This document shows positions 6,278-14,062 of a stretch of DNA of 32,748 nucleotides, in pieces; the first letter of the stretch is position 1; every line of letters starts with the position of its first letter. Source of the stretch: Clostridia bacterium (GTDB taxonomy: Bacteria; Bacillota; Clostridia; Oscillospirales; CAG-272); assembly GCA_017481225.1 (NCBI GenBank), contig JAFUPM010000086.1, positions 1 to 32,748 of the forward strand. The letters run 5' to 3'. The translations under genes and the position numbers were made by a program. The notes below the pieces were generated by a model. That model was not told the DNA's origin. It saw only the letters and a program-made list of their open reading frames with translations, and did no database searches.

Positions 6278-9200
6278 TTAGTTATTCTCGCTAACAGGCA
6301 TAATACCGAATGCAGCATTTGCACCGGTGAAGTTGTTAGGAGAGCTTACCGCATAGGTACGAAGGTCCTTGCCCTGATAAAGTGCAAAGCCACGGCCTGT
6401 TTCCTTGTCGTAAATAACGGCATAGCCGTCGCCCTCATAGAGGAAGAGCTCAAAGGGAGTATCAACAAGACCGAGACCTGCAGTCTTGTTAGCTGTAACA
6501 GCAAGATACTTCTTCACGCCATCTACAAGAATGTAGATATATGCGCCGTCCTCGCTAGCGCCCTGCTCGCCGTAAATAACCGCTGCCTCGGAAACGTTTG
6601 TGGTAACAACGCCCTTACCGCTTGCAACCGTGCCGGTGAAGTAGTAAACGGTACCGTCAACTACTGCAGCAAGGTACATACCCTGTGCTACGGGAGTGTC
6701 GGGAGTGGTTCCCTCGCCCTCGCCTGTGCCGGGCTGGTCGGGAGTCTCGCCGCCCTCACCTGTGCCGGGCTGGTCGGGAGTTTCGGTGTTGCCACCGCTC
6801 TCCTGTCCTGCAAGGAAGGAAAGAACGTAGGTTGCGCCATTCTCGTAATCAAGGGTCTTTGCCTCAACGTTGGTGTAACCGTTATAATTCTTGGGAACGT
6901 AAACGGTGCCGTCAACGTCAACTACAAGTGCGCCAAGGTCTGCATTCCATACCCACTTGGATATGGGAGCATCACCTGCAAGAAGGTTGGTGTAAGTGCC
7001 GTTCTTAACGATGTTAACGTAGGTCTTAACGCCGTCCTTAGTGAAGCTTACGTAGAATGCGCCGTCGCCTGCATCCTCAAGAACGAAGATAGCTGCTGCG
7101 GAAGCATCGGTGGTAAGGTTCCAACGGAAGTTTCTGTCAGCAACGGTAGTACCGTCAAGGTACTGCTTGCCGTCAGCGCCCTCGAAGCCGTAGAAGTACT
7201 CCTTGCCTGCCTCAGGAGCAGATGCAGCGGGAGCATCGGGAGTCTCGCCGCCCTCACCTGTGCCGGGCTGGTCGGGAGTCTCGCCGCCCTCGGAGCCGGT
7301 GTTATCATCGTCTGCTGCGGGAGCATAGCCAACGGGGAAGAGGTCAAGGCAGTAGGTGGTATCCTGGTCTGCAAGATAATCGTCGGTCTTAGCCTCAACG
7401 TTGGTATAACCGCTGTAGTTCTTGGGAACGTAAATCTTGTCATTGAGACTTACGGTGAATGCGTTAAGGGTATCGTTGTATACCCAAACGGAAATGCCGG
7501 TGTCACCAGCAAGAAGGTTTATGTAAGTGCCGTTCTCAACAATGTTGATATAGGTCTTTGCGCCGTCCTTCATGAAGTAGAAGTAGTAACCGCCCTCAGC
7601 AGCCTCTACGTAGAAGGTAGCCGCAAGAGAAGCGTCGGTGGTAAGGTTCCAACGGAAGTTTCTGTCAGCAACGGTAGTACCGTCAAGGTACTGCATACCG
7701 TCAGCGCCCTCAAAGCCGAAGTTGAAGCCAACCGAGATAAGGCTAAGCACGTAGGTTGCGCCATTCTCGTAATCGGCACTCTTCGCCTCAACGTTGGTGT
7801 AACCGTTATAATTCTTGGGAACGTAAACGGTGCCGTCAACGTCAACTGCAAGAGCATCAAGCTCTGCGTTCCATACCCACTTGGAAACGCCCTCGGGGCC
7901 TGCAAGAAGGTTGGTGTACGTGCCGTTCTTAACGATGTTGAGGTAGGTCTTTGCGCCCTCATCATTTACGTAATAGATGTAGTATTCGCCCTCGCCTGCA
8001 ATCTCTACGAAGTAGTAAGCAGCGAGAAGATTGTCGGTGGTAAGGTTCCAACGGAACTCCTTGCCGCCTGCGTTTGCACCGTCAAGGTACTGCATACCGT
8101 CAGCGCCCTCGAAGCCGAAGTAGTAAGGAACGCCCTCGGAAAGAACGAAGGTATTGGGAGCAAGCTCAACCTCGAAGGTCTTGGTTGCGCTTACGTCACC
8201 GATAGTACCGGTTGCGGTAATGGTAACGGTGGTTGCGCTCTCGGGAATAGTGAAGCTAATCTGGTTGCCGTTTACAACTGCATACTCGCTGTTGGAGCTC
8301 CAGCTGATAACAACCTCGGTGTAATCCACGCCTGCTACTATAACGTCAACAACCTTATCAGCGGAAAGCTTGGTAACAAGCTCAAGCGCTTCAAGCTCGC
8401 GGGAAATCTTAACCTCGGGGGTCTTCTCAACGTAGGTGAGATACTCGAAGCAATCCTCGCCAACGGGCATAAGGTAAGGTGCGCCGTTATATGCAATAAG
8501 AACACCTGTTACGTTAGCGGTCCAGTCCTTCTTTGCTGCGTGAGCTGCATCGATAACTGCCTTAGATGCGCAAACAAGCTCGTCATCTGCGTTTCTCTCA
8601 AGCACGAAGCTTGTGGGAAGGTCGGTAACGTAGGTTCTGATATAGCTCTCCCTGCCGTTAAGGCTGAAGAAGAGGTACTCGCTGGTGCCGCCAAGCTCCT
8701 GGCCACCGATTTCAACGCCCTTAACGGTAACAAGAGCGCCTACGTACTCGAGAATATCATCGCCTGCGCCGAACTTAGCGGAAACGTCGATAGCTGCGGG
8801 AGTGGTCTTCTCGGGATTGATAATTCTTGCGGTTGCGCCCTTAAGCTCGTACATACCCTGGTAGATATCAACCTCGCCGCTTACAGCAACGGTCATACCA
8901 ACCTCAATACCAAGCTTAACAGGGTCATCACCCATATCGTAAGCGTAGTAGCCGCCCTTGCCCTGTGCATCAACAAGGAAGATGTGGTTACGCTTGTTGC
9001 CTGCAGACTTGGAGTTAAGTGCAACAACGATACCCTCGATGGTTGCGCTCTCGCCGTCTGCCTTCGCTCTGTATTCCTCGTAGGTAATAACCTCATACTT
9101 AGGAATAAGAACGTTGAAGGTGATGGTTTCGGAGGTGCCGTCGCCTGCCTTAACCGTAGCGGTAAGGGTGAACTCGATGTCCTCCTGAGTCTTTTCGTCA

Positions 9201-9538
9201 ACGTCGATTACGGTCTCGGTGGTTCCGGAGCCCTGGATAACCTTAACCTTGGTCTCGTCAGTTTCGCTAACGGTCCAGACTACCTCGTACATAACGCCTG
9301 CAATCGGAACGCTGGAAACGCGCTTGAAGTCGGCATACTTGGTAATGATACCAACGTCTGAGCCTTCTTCCTTGACCTCTTCACCGAGGTAAAGAGATCT
9401 TACGTAAGCTACTGCCTTGTCAAGCTTGTATTCGATTTCTCCGCCCTCGTCCTCTGCGGGGGGAGTGTTGGTGAAGCAGGCGGTAAGGCCAACTACACAC
9501 ATTACAAGCGCAAGAAGTAAAACTAACAGTTTTTTCAT
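6278..9538 (-). CDS. Large surface lipoprotein with OB-like, Ig-like and four repeated C-terminal domains
   Basis: A 1086-aa protein with a lipoprotein signal peptide (lipobox LTAC, Cys21). Regions in order: an Ig-like domain (~36-146); an OB-fold-like domain (~147-242) ending in GEVDIYQGMYELKG; a second OB-like region (~246-366); an atrophied-Ig-like domain (~372-460); three close copies of a ~130-aa unit (~470-600, 603-735, 780-910) marked by FGFEGADGxQYLDG, FRWNLTTD, NIVxNGTYxNLLAG and VPKNYxGYTNVEAK; linkers rich in Gly-Glu-Thr-Pro-Asp (TPDQPGTGEGGE); and a divergent fourth unit (~953-1086). The OB motif is echoed in the neighbouring SNase lipoprotein (GVADIYEGSYQI). No catalytic motif is seen. 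It may hold nucleic acid or glycan at the surface; this is inference. AAGGAG precedes the start; a TATAAT at 9573-9578 (minus) is a possible -10. I do not recognise the repeated domain. Confidence 0.85.
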   Translation of the reverse strand: MKKLLVLLLALVMCVVGLTACFTNTPPAEDEGGEIEYKLDKAVAYVRSLYLGEEVKEEGSDVGIITKYADFKRVSSVPIAGVMYEVVWTVSETDETKVKVIQGSGTTETVIDVDEKTQEDIEFTLTATVKAGDGTSETITFNVLIPKYEVITYEEYRAKADGESATIEGIVVALNSKSAGNKRNHIFLVDAQGKGGYYAYDMGDDPVKLGIEVGMTVAVSGEVDIYQGMYELKGATARIINPEKTTPAAIDVSAKFGAGDDILEYVGALVTVKGVEIGGQELGGTSEYLFFSLNGRESYIRTYVTDLPTSFVLERNADDELVCASKAVIDAAHAAKKDWTANVTGVLIAYNGAPYLMPVGEDCFEYLTYVEKTPEVKISRELEALELVTKLSADKVVDVIVAGVDYTEVVISWSSNSEYAVVNGNQISFTIPESATTVTITATGTIGDVSATKTFEVELAPNTFVLSEGVPYYFGFEGADGMQYLDGANAGGKEFRWNLTTDNLLAAYYFVEIAGEGEYYIYYVNDEGAKTYLNIVKNGTYTNLLAGPEGVSKWVWNAELDALAVDVDGTVYVPKNYNGYTNVEAKSADYENGATYVLSLISVGFNFGFEGADGMQYLDGTTVADRNFRWNLTTDASLAATFYVEAAEGGYYFYFMKDGAKTYINIVENGTYINLLAGDTGISVWVYNDTLNAFTVSLNDKIYVPKNYSGYTNVEAKTDDYLADQDTTYCLDLFPVGYAPAADDDNTGSEGGETPDQPGTGEGGETPDAPAASAPEAGKEYFYGFEGADGKQYLDGTTVADRNFRWNLTTDASAAAIFVLEDAGDGAFYVSFTKDGVKTYVNIVKNGTYTNLLAGDAPISKWVWNADLGALVVDVDGTVYVPKNYNGYTNVEAKTLDYENGATYVLSFLAGQESGGNTETPDQPGTGEGGETPDQPGTGEGEGTTPDTPVAQGMYLAAVVDGTVYYFTGTVASGKGVVTTNVSEAAVIYGEQGASEDGAYIYILVDGVKKYLAVTANKTAGLGLVDTPFELFLYEGDGYAVIYDKETGRGFALYQGKDLRTYAVSSPNNFTGANAAFGIMPVSENN
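6809..8131 (-). repeat. Three long in-frame repeats inside the 1086-aa lipoprotein gene
   Basis: Coding repeats at about 7739-8131, 7334-7732 and 6809-7201 encode the three closest ~130-aa units. Parts are identical at DNA level: a 60-nt stretch at 7107-7166 recurs exactly at 7635-7694. Such identity at synonymous sites points to recent duplication or ongoing exchange, and copy number could vary between strains. Confidence 0.85.
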
Positions 9539-9606
9539 GGTTTCTCCTTTTCTTGTTTTTATTTTTAAATTAATTATAAATTAATTAATTTACGAAAGGT
9601 TTGACC

Positions 9607-9796
9607 CGGGCGGCACAGCCGCCCGTTATAAAGTTTTTGCTTGGCGGTCCATACCGCCGTTAGGATTAATTGCTTTGGCGGTTCATACCGTCATTTAAGC
9701 TAATAAGCCTTGACGGTCTGTGTCGCCCTTTGGGTTAATCAGATTGGCGGTGCTTACTGCCGCTCAGATTAATGAGGTTTGCGGTCCATACCGCCC
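9607..9796. repeat. Six-unit tandem array of small hairpins, 34-35-bp period
   Basis: This lies between the SNase-lipoprotein gene (stop at 9803) and the start of the 1086-aa lipoprotein gene. Hairpins of the type GGCGG-TCCATA-CCGCC start at 9608, 9643, 9677, 9712, 9746 and 9780, so the unit is 34-35 bp. Spacers share a loose GATTAATnAG core. The first unit has the strongest stem (GGGCGGC-ACA-GCCGCCC); the fourth is imperfect, and the fifth carries a mismatch. The units could weaken read-through from the upstream operon or stabilise RNA ends. Each unit is far too short and too degenerate to be a CRISPR repeat. Confidence 0.9.
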
Positions 9797-9802
9797 ATTT
9801 AA

Positions 9803-11116
9803 TTAATGGAAGGTGAAATAATCGAGAGAGTGTACCGCTATCTGGTAGGAGCCCTCGTAAATGTCTGCAACGCCTTTAACGTCGAAGGTTTTGCCCTCGA
9901 AGTATTCAGCGGTGATAAGATTGTTCTGCGCGTCGTAGAGAACGTTGGTTCTGACCTCAACGGCAACGCCGTCAACCTTACAGTGGAGAGTCATCGCGCC
10001 GCTTTTCGGGGAGGTGTAAACGCTCTCGACGTATAGATTTTTCATCGAAACGGTGGTGCCGAGAATAAGCTCGGAAACCTTGAACTCCTTATCCTCGTCT
10101 CCGACGGTGAAGGTGTCCTTGCCGTTTACGTACTCATCGGCAGTGTATTCAACGTATGCCGCCTCGTAGCCCTCGCCCAGCTTCTTCATCTGGAACTCGT
10201 TTTCGGTGTCGCGAATGTTGTAGATAAGACCGGATATCTGAGGATTATCGGGGTCAAAGTCGGTTACGTTTCCGACAACTCTCACAAGGTTGCCCTCGGT
10301 GAGCATTGCGGGAATACCGTAAGCGGGATTTGCGCTGTAGTAAACGTAAACGCCGTAGTATCTCTCGGTTTCCTCGTCGTAGCTCTCGATGTAAACGCCG
10401 TTGTTACCGTCGTTGCAGGTTACAACACCCTCAACCGCAACGTTGGTCGTGATGTAATCGTCAATAGAGAGACGAAGCTCCTTGAGGGTCATCTTTATAG
10501 CAGCACCGTAGAAGAAATCGGGGTCCTTCTCACCGGAGTGAACGTAGAGGCCCTGCTCTCTTGCCTGGTTATAAGCCTTCGCGCAGATATCGCCGTAGCG
10601 GTTGCCCGAGGCGTTATTCTGAACTGCCAGACCGTTCTGGAGTATCTCAAGGTTAAGGTTGCGGTACTCGCCGTCAGCTGAGGTTCTGTACCAGACCCAA
10701 ACCATAAATCTTGAGCCTGTGGAATCGGGATTCCACTTGCCGTCGTCGGACTCGACGATAATGGACTCAGCGCCCGCAAGCGTAGCCTTGGTGAAGGCAG
10801 ATGCCTTTCTTCCCCACTCCTCTATCTTACCGGTAGATTCGGGGGTGTTGATGGCGAGATATCTCGCCTTGAAGTAGCCGTCAGCCTTCGCCTCCTCGGG
10901 AAGGGCTGAGGAATTTTCAAAGTTGAAGTGCGTGGTGTCTCCGTCAATGGGCTTGTAGACGGTGACCTCCTGCTTCAGAGTGTCGCTCGTCATATCCAGC
11001 TTAAGCTCGGATACGTAATCGACCTCTTTTCCGCCGCAGGCGACGAAGCAGGAGACAACCGAACAAAGAAGGAGAAGCAACGCACATATTTTGACTGTAG
11101 CCTTGCTCATCTTCAT
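9803..11116 (-). CDS. Surface lipoprotein with thermonuclease (SNase-like) and OB-like domains
   Basis: 437 aa. The signal peptide has two possible lipid-anchored cysteines (Cys23 or Cys27). Residues ~50-195 match staphylococcal nuclease: IDGDT (Asp58, Asp60), ARYLAINTPES (Arg85, Asn90, Thr91, Glu93), GSRFMVWVW (Arg136) and the ILQNGLA helix. These correspond to nuclease Asp21, Arg35, Asp40, Thr41, Glu43 and Arg87; the one difference is Asn90 in place of the calcium ligand Asp40. Residues ~210-305 and ~345-435 look like OB-fold domains; the second contains GVADIYEGSYQI, echoed in the 1086-aa lipoprotein. OB plus SNase resembles part of Bacillus YhcR. It should cut DNA/RNA outside the membrane if the Asn substitution is tolerated. 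It begins 15 nt after the solute-binding protein gene, with AAGG upstream, so it is very probably the last gene of the importer operon. Confidence 0.85.
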   Translation of the reverse strand: MKMSKATVKICALLLLLCSVVSCFVACGGKEVDYVSELKLDMTSDTLKQEVTVYKPIDGDTTHFNFENSSALPEEAKADGYFKARYLAINTPESTGKIEEWGRKASAFTKATLAGAESIIVESDDGKWNPDSTGSRFMVWVWYRTSADGEYRNLNLEILQNGLAVQNNASGNRYGDICAKAYNQAREQGLYVHSGEKDPDFFYGAAIKMTLKELRLSIDDYITTNVAVEGVVTCNDGNNGVYIESYDEETERYYGVYVYYSANPAYGIPAMLTEGNLVRVVGNVTDFDPDNPQISGLIYNIRDTENEFQMKKLGEGYEAAYVEYTADEYVNGKDTFTVGDEDKEFKVSELILGTTVSMKNLYVESVYTSPKSGAMTLHCKVDGVAVEVRTNVLYDAQNNLITAEYFEGKTFDVKGVADIYEGSYQIAVHSLDYFTFH

Positions 11117-11131
11117 AACCTTAAGTCAGGC

Positions 11132-12829
11132 TTACTGAGCGTGGTACTTACACTCGGAGATAGCCTTGTCGAAGAGCTTCTTAATCTCAGCGGGAACGTC
11201 GGAGACCTCCTTACTGATCTTGAAGCAGGACTGAATAAGCTTACCAACCTCGTCACGAGCCTTGGAGGAGCCGTTGAATGCAGGAGAGGTGTAGTAGTAA
11301 TCCTCCTGCTCAAGACATACCTTAACGGAAAGAGCTGCGATATTGTCGCCGCCGTTAGCGTTAGCAAGGAAATCGCTGTAAATGGGGTCGGTATCAACAG
11401 ACTTGATTACGGGAACGTAACCGGACTCACGGGAGAAGTCAGCCTGGAACTGAACGTTGGTGCAAAGGAACTTAACGAAGAGCCAGGAAGCCTTCATCTC
11501 CTCCTGGGATGCCTCGAAGATACAGAGGGAGGGACCCTGGGAGATAACCTTGGGAGCTTCCTCGTTGTACTGAGGGATGGAAGCAATTCCTACGTCGAAG
11601 GGATAGTTGCCGCTTGCATCCTTTGAGGGACGCTGGTGGGTAGCACCTGCGGAGGAACCGATGGACATGTAGGACTTGGTACCGCTCTTAGCGGTGAAGA
11701 GGGTGGAGGTGTACGCGCCGTGGATTTCCTGAGTGGTTACGTAGCCGTTAACGTACCATTCTCTGAACTCCTCTACGAATGCGTGGTGATCTGCGGTGTT
11801 GAAGAGGAACTTCTCGCCGGTAGCAGAGGTGTAAGGAAGACCCATCTGCTCGCACATAGTGATGAACCAGTTGGACTCGGAGTCGTAGCCGAGAGGAATA
11901 ACCTGGGCAATCTTTTTGCCGTCCTTGTCAACGTAAATCTTGTAGCCGTTCTCATCGGTGATGAAGGTAACGCCCTCTGCAGTCTTCTGCTTCTCGGTAA
12001 GTCTGTCGTTCTCGATTGCGATTATGCGCTGGCAGATAAGCTTCATCTCATCCCAGTCGGTGGGAATGAAGAGGTCGTACATAGAGTTGCCCTTGTTGGG
12101 GTTGGGGTTAGTCTTGGGAATTTTCGCACCGTTCGCGTCGAGAATATACTCGCCGTTAGCATCCTTCTCGTAAGCAATAACGTTATTGCCCTTATCGTCC
12201 TTAAGCACGTTGCCTTCAGCATCGGTCTCGTAGACGGGAGTGGGTTTGCCGTTGACGTCAAGCTCAACGTCGGAGGTGTAGATTGCCTTTGCTACGTCGA
12301 AGAAGGTCTTGTTGTAGTAAAGAACCTCTGTGGACTTGGAAAGAGGCATTGTGTACATAAGACCGTCGCCGAACTGGCGGCCTTCCTCGTAGTAAGCCTG
12401 AATGAAGTCAGCCTTCTGCTCGTCGGTGAGACCGAGAATTTCGGTTGAGCCGTCTGCGCGGGTAACAGTCTCTTTGCTGTCAATGTAACCGTCAAGAGTC
12501 TTTACAGCAAGAGCAAGGTTGTAAAGAGCAACGTGGTCGGGATAGCAGTAAGCGATGTTAGGCTGCTTGCCTGCTGTAATCTCGGTAGCAATCTGGTCGC
12601 GCACGTCATCGTAGCCGCCGATCTGCTCGTGGTCAATCTTGTACTCGGGGTAAAGAGCCTCGAACTGCTTTACGTACTCGTTGAGTACCTTTCTGAGGTT
12701 TTCTCCCATTGTGTGGTAGAAGGTGATATGGAGTCTGTCGTCCTCTTCCTCGCCGCAGCTGGTAAGAGTCAGGCAGGCAGTCGCAATCATCACCACGAGG
12801 AGAAGCATAGCAATTATTCTTTTCTTCAT
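11132..12829 (-). CDS. ABC importer solute-binding lipoprotein (UgpB/MalE-like family 1)
   Basis: 565 aa with a lipoprotein signal peptide (lipobox LTSC, Cys25). The mature part opens like family-1 extracellular binding proteins (ITFYHTMGENLRKVLNEYVKQFEALYP..., then GYDDVRDQIATEITAGKQPNIAY), with the typical later segment YMSIGSSAG. It is longer than usual because of an insert at ~188-240 made of short Asp/Asn-Gly repeats of the form DAxGxxI, and a similar stretch near 291-305. AAAGGGA precedes the ATG. It lies 188 nt below the second permease, and that gap carries an inverted repeat that may tune expression. The family normally binds sugars or glycerol phosphates. Because the next gene encodes a nuclease and no sugar hydrolase is nearby, a nucleoside, nucleotide or oligonucleotide ligand is an alternative; this is inference. 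Confidence 0.88.
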   Translation of the reverse strand: MKKRIIAMLLLVVMIATACLTLTSCGEEEDDRLHITFYHTMGENLRKVLNEYVKQFEALYPEYKIDHEQIGGYDDVRDQIATEITAGKQPNIAYCYPDHVALYNLALAVKTLDGYIDSKETVTRADGSTEILGLTDEQKADFIQAYYEEGRQFGDGLMYTMPLSKSTEVLYYNKTFFDVAKAIYTSDVELDVNGKPTPVYETDAEGNVLKDDKGNNVIAYEKDANGEYILDANGAKIPKTNPNPNKGNSMYDLFIPTDWDEMKLICQRIIAIENDRLTEKQKTAEGVTFITDENGYKIYVDKDGKKIAQVIPLGYDSESNWFITMCEQMGLPYTSATGEKFLFNTADHHAFVEEFREWYVNGYVTTQEIHGAYTSTLFTAKSGTKSYMSIGSSAGATHQRPSKDASGNYPFDVGIASIPQYNEEAPKVISQGPSLCIFEASQEEMKASWLFVKFLCTNVQFQADFSRESGYVPVIKSVDTDPIYSDFLANANGGDNIAALSVKVCLEQEDYYYTSPAFNGSSKARDEVGKLIQSCFKISKEVSDVPAEIKKLFDKAISECKYHAQ

Positions 12830-12857
12830 TGTGATTTCCCTTTCGGTTTAATATTTG

Positions 12858-12881
12858 TTAAGCGGTTTTCCGCATTTAACA
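12858..12881. promoter_or_regulatory. Small inverted repeat in the leader of the binding-protein gene
   Basis: GTTAAGCGG and CCGCATTTAAC pair around TTTT, with two bases unpaired on one side. It sits about 30 nt upstream of the solute-binding protein start and may be an RNA stem that affects translation or mRNA processing between the permease and binding-protein cistrons. Confidence 0.4.
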
Positions 12882-12888
12882 CTAAAAA

Positions 12889-12906
12889 TGTAAATTGGAA
12901 TTTACA
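12889..12906. promoter_or_regulatory. Perfect palindrome, candidate operator
   Basis: TGTAAATTGGAATTTACA has 8-bp arms around GG and reads the same on both strands apart from the centre. It lies 60 nt upstream of the solute-binding protein gene, between it and the permease genes. Size and symmetry fit a dimeric repressor site; the regulator is unknown and no regulator gene lies in the window. Confidence 0.4.
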
Positions 12907-13017
12907 AAACGTAAGTTTTCACCGTCTTTTCTCCGCAAAATGCGAAGTCGAACAAACAAAAACTTTACACTAAAATTTCACATTCCGCAAAGCGCAAAGC
13001 ACACAGCTTTTTGCATT

Positions 13018-14046
13018 TTATCCCTTGATACCGCTTCTTGATACGCCCTTCATAATGTACTTACGAAGGAAGAGGAATACAAGGAACAGAGGGAGGGATA
13101 CGATAGCGACAGCCGCCATCTGCTGAGGGTAATGGGTCATATTCGTCGCTTCATCAACGAAGGATGCGCTGCGTAAGCCGTTGGTTATCAGCTTATGGGC
13201 ATCGTCGTTAGCAACGAGTCTTGGCCAAACGTAGGAGTTCCACGCGCCCATCATCTTAAGTATAGTGATAGATATAATGGTAGGAAGCGCGAGGGGTATC
13301 ATAACCTTCCAAAGATACTTGATATCGCTTGTACCGTCAACCTTTGCCGCAAGGTAAAGCTCGTTCGGTATCTGCATAAAGTTCTGACGGAGCAGATAAA
13401 TATAGAATACGCTTACGAGGAAGGGTATAATAAGAACCGTATAGGTGTTAGACCAGTTACCGATGGACTTTAAGAAGTCGGAGCCAAGCTCGCGTCCGAG
13501 GGAGTTAAGTCCGAGGAAGTTGTTAATGGTCTGGTAGTTTGTGATGGTGAAAAGCTCGCCGGGTATCATCATCGTAGCGAGGAGCGCTGCGAAGAGCGCG
13601 TTCTTTCCCTTGAACTCAAGGCGCGCAAATGCGAACGCCGAGATTACCGTAATAACAAGAGAGAGCGCGGTGGATACGATACCGACGTATACGGTGTTAA
13701 GGAACAGCACGTCGAGCTGTGCAATCTCAAAGCCCTTGGTGTAGTTGTCGAAGTGGAACTCCTGAGGGAAGAGGGTGGGAGCTGCCAGGTTGTACTCTTC
13801 AAGGGACTTTACAGACGAGATAAGCATCCAATAGAAGGGGAACAGGACGATAAGCGCCATAGTAAGCAGGAAGGCGTAGAGCGCAACCTTAACAAGCACC
13901 TTTACTACCTTCTGGCGCGCTGTGATCTTCGCCATATCCCTTTCGGCCATAGTGTTAAGGGTGGGAGATGCCACTTCAGTCGTTTCTCTAGCTTCGGCTT
14001 TGACTTCAATGTCCTCAGCCTGAAGATTTACGTTATTTTCAGACAT
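13018..14046 (-). CDS. ABC importer permease, UgpE/MalG type
   Basis: 342 aa as called here. The cytoplasmic N-terminus (~50 aa, polar, MSENNVNLQ...) is followed by six predicted membrane helices and the coupling motif of binding-protein-dependent permeases near LYLAAKVDGTSDIKYLWKVMIPLALP (EAA loop). An in-frame ATG at 14094 would overlap the upstream gene by 32 nt. I chose the ATG at 14046 because AGGAGG lies 8 nt before it and the gap to the upstream permease is then 16 nt. The protein pairs with the upstream permease to form the membrane channel, driven by the ATPase encoded two genes upstream. The substrate is not readable from the permease alone. Confidence 0.9.
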   Translation of the reverse strand: MSENNVNLQAEDIEVKAEARETTEVASPTLNTMAERDMAKITARQKVVKVLVKVALYAFLLTMALIVLFPFYWMLISSVKSLEEYNLAAPTLFPQEFHFDNYTKGFEIAQLDVLFLNTVYVGIVSTALSLVITVISAFAFARLEFKGKNALFAALLATMMIPGELFTITNYQTINNFLGLNSLGRELGSDFLKSIGNWSNTYTVLIIPFLVSVFYIYLLRQNFMQIPNELYLAAKVDGTSDIKYLWKVMIPLALPTIISITILKMMGAWNSYVWPRLVANDDAHKLITNGLRSASFVDEATNMTHYPQQMAAVAIVSLPLFLVFLFLRKYIMKGVSRSGIKG

Positions 14047-14062
14047 TTGTGATACCTCCTTA

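Noticed and set aside
6245..9361. A 1038-codon open frame on the plus strand, antisense to the 1086-aa lipoprotein gene.
   Set aside because: Its translation is an unnatural Cys/Asn/Val/Gly-rich string with no family features or signal. It exists because the codon use of the true gene leaves few stops on the other strand. The minus-strand gene has a lipobox, a ribosome binding site and a terminator.
9607..9796. CRISPR array.
   Set aside because: Units are 34-35 bp in total, repeats are degenerate, and the 'spacers' resemble each other. No cas genes are present.
11636..12448. Plus-strand frames over the solute-binding protein gene, and similar ones over the ATPase (15193-16218) and permease genes.
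   Set aside because: All are antisense shadows of genes with complete, recognisable domains.
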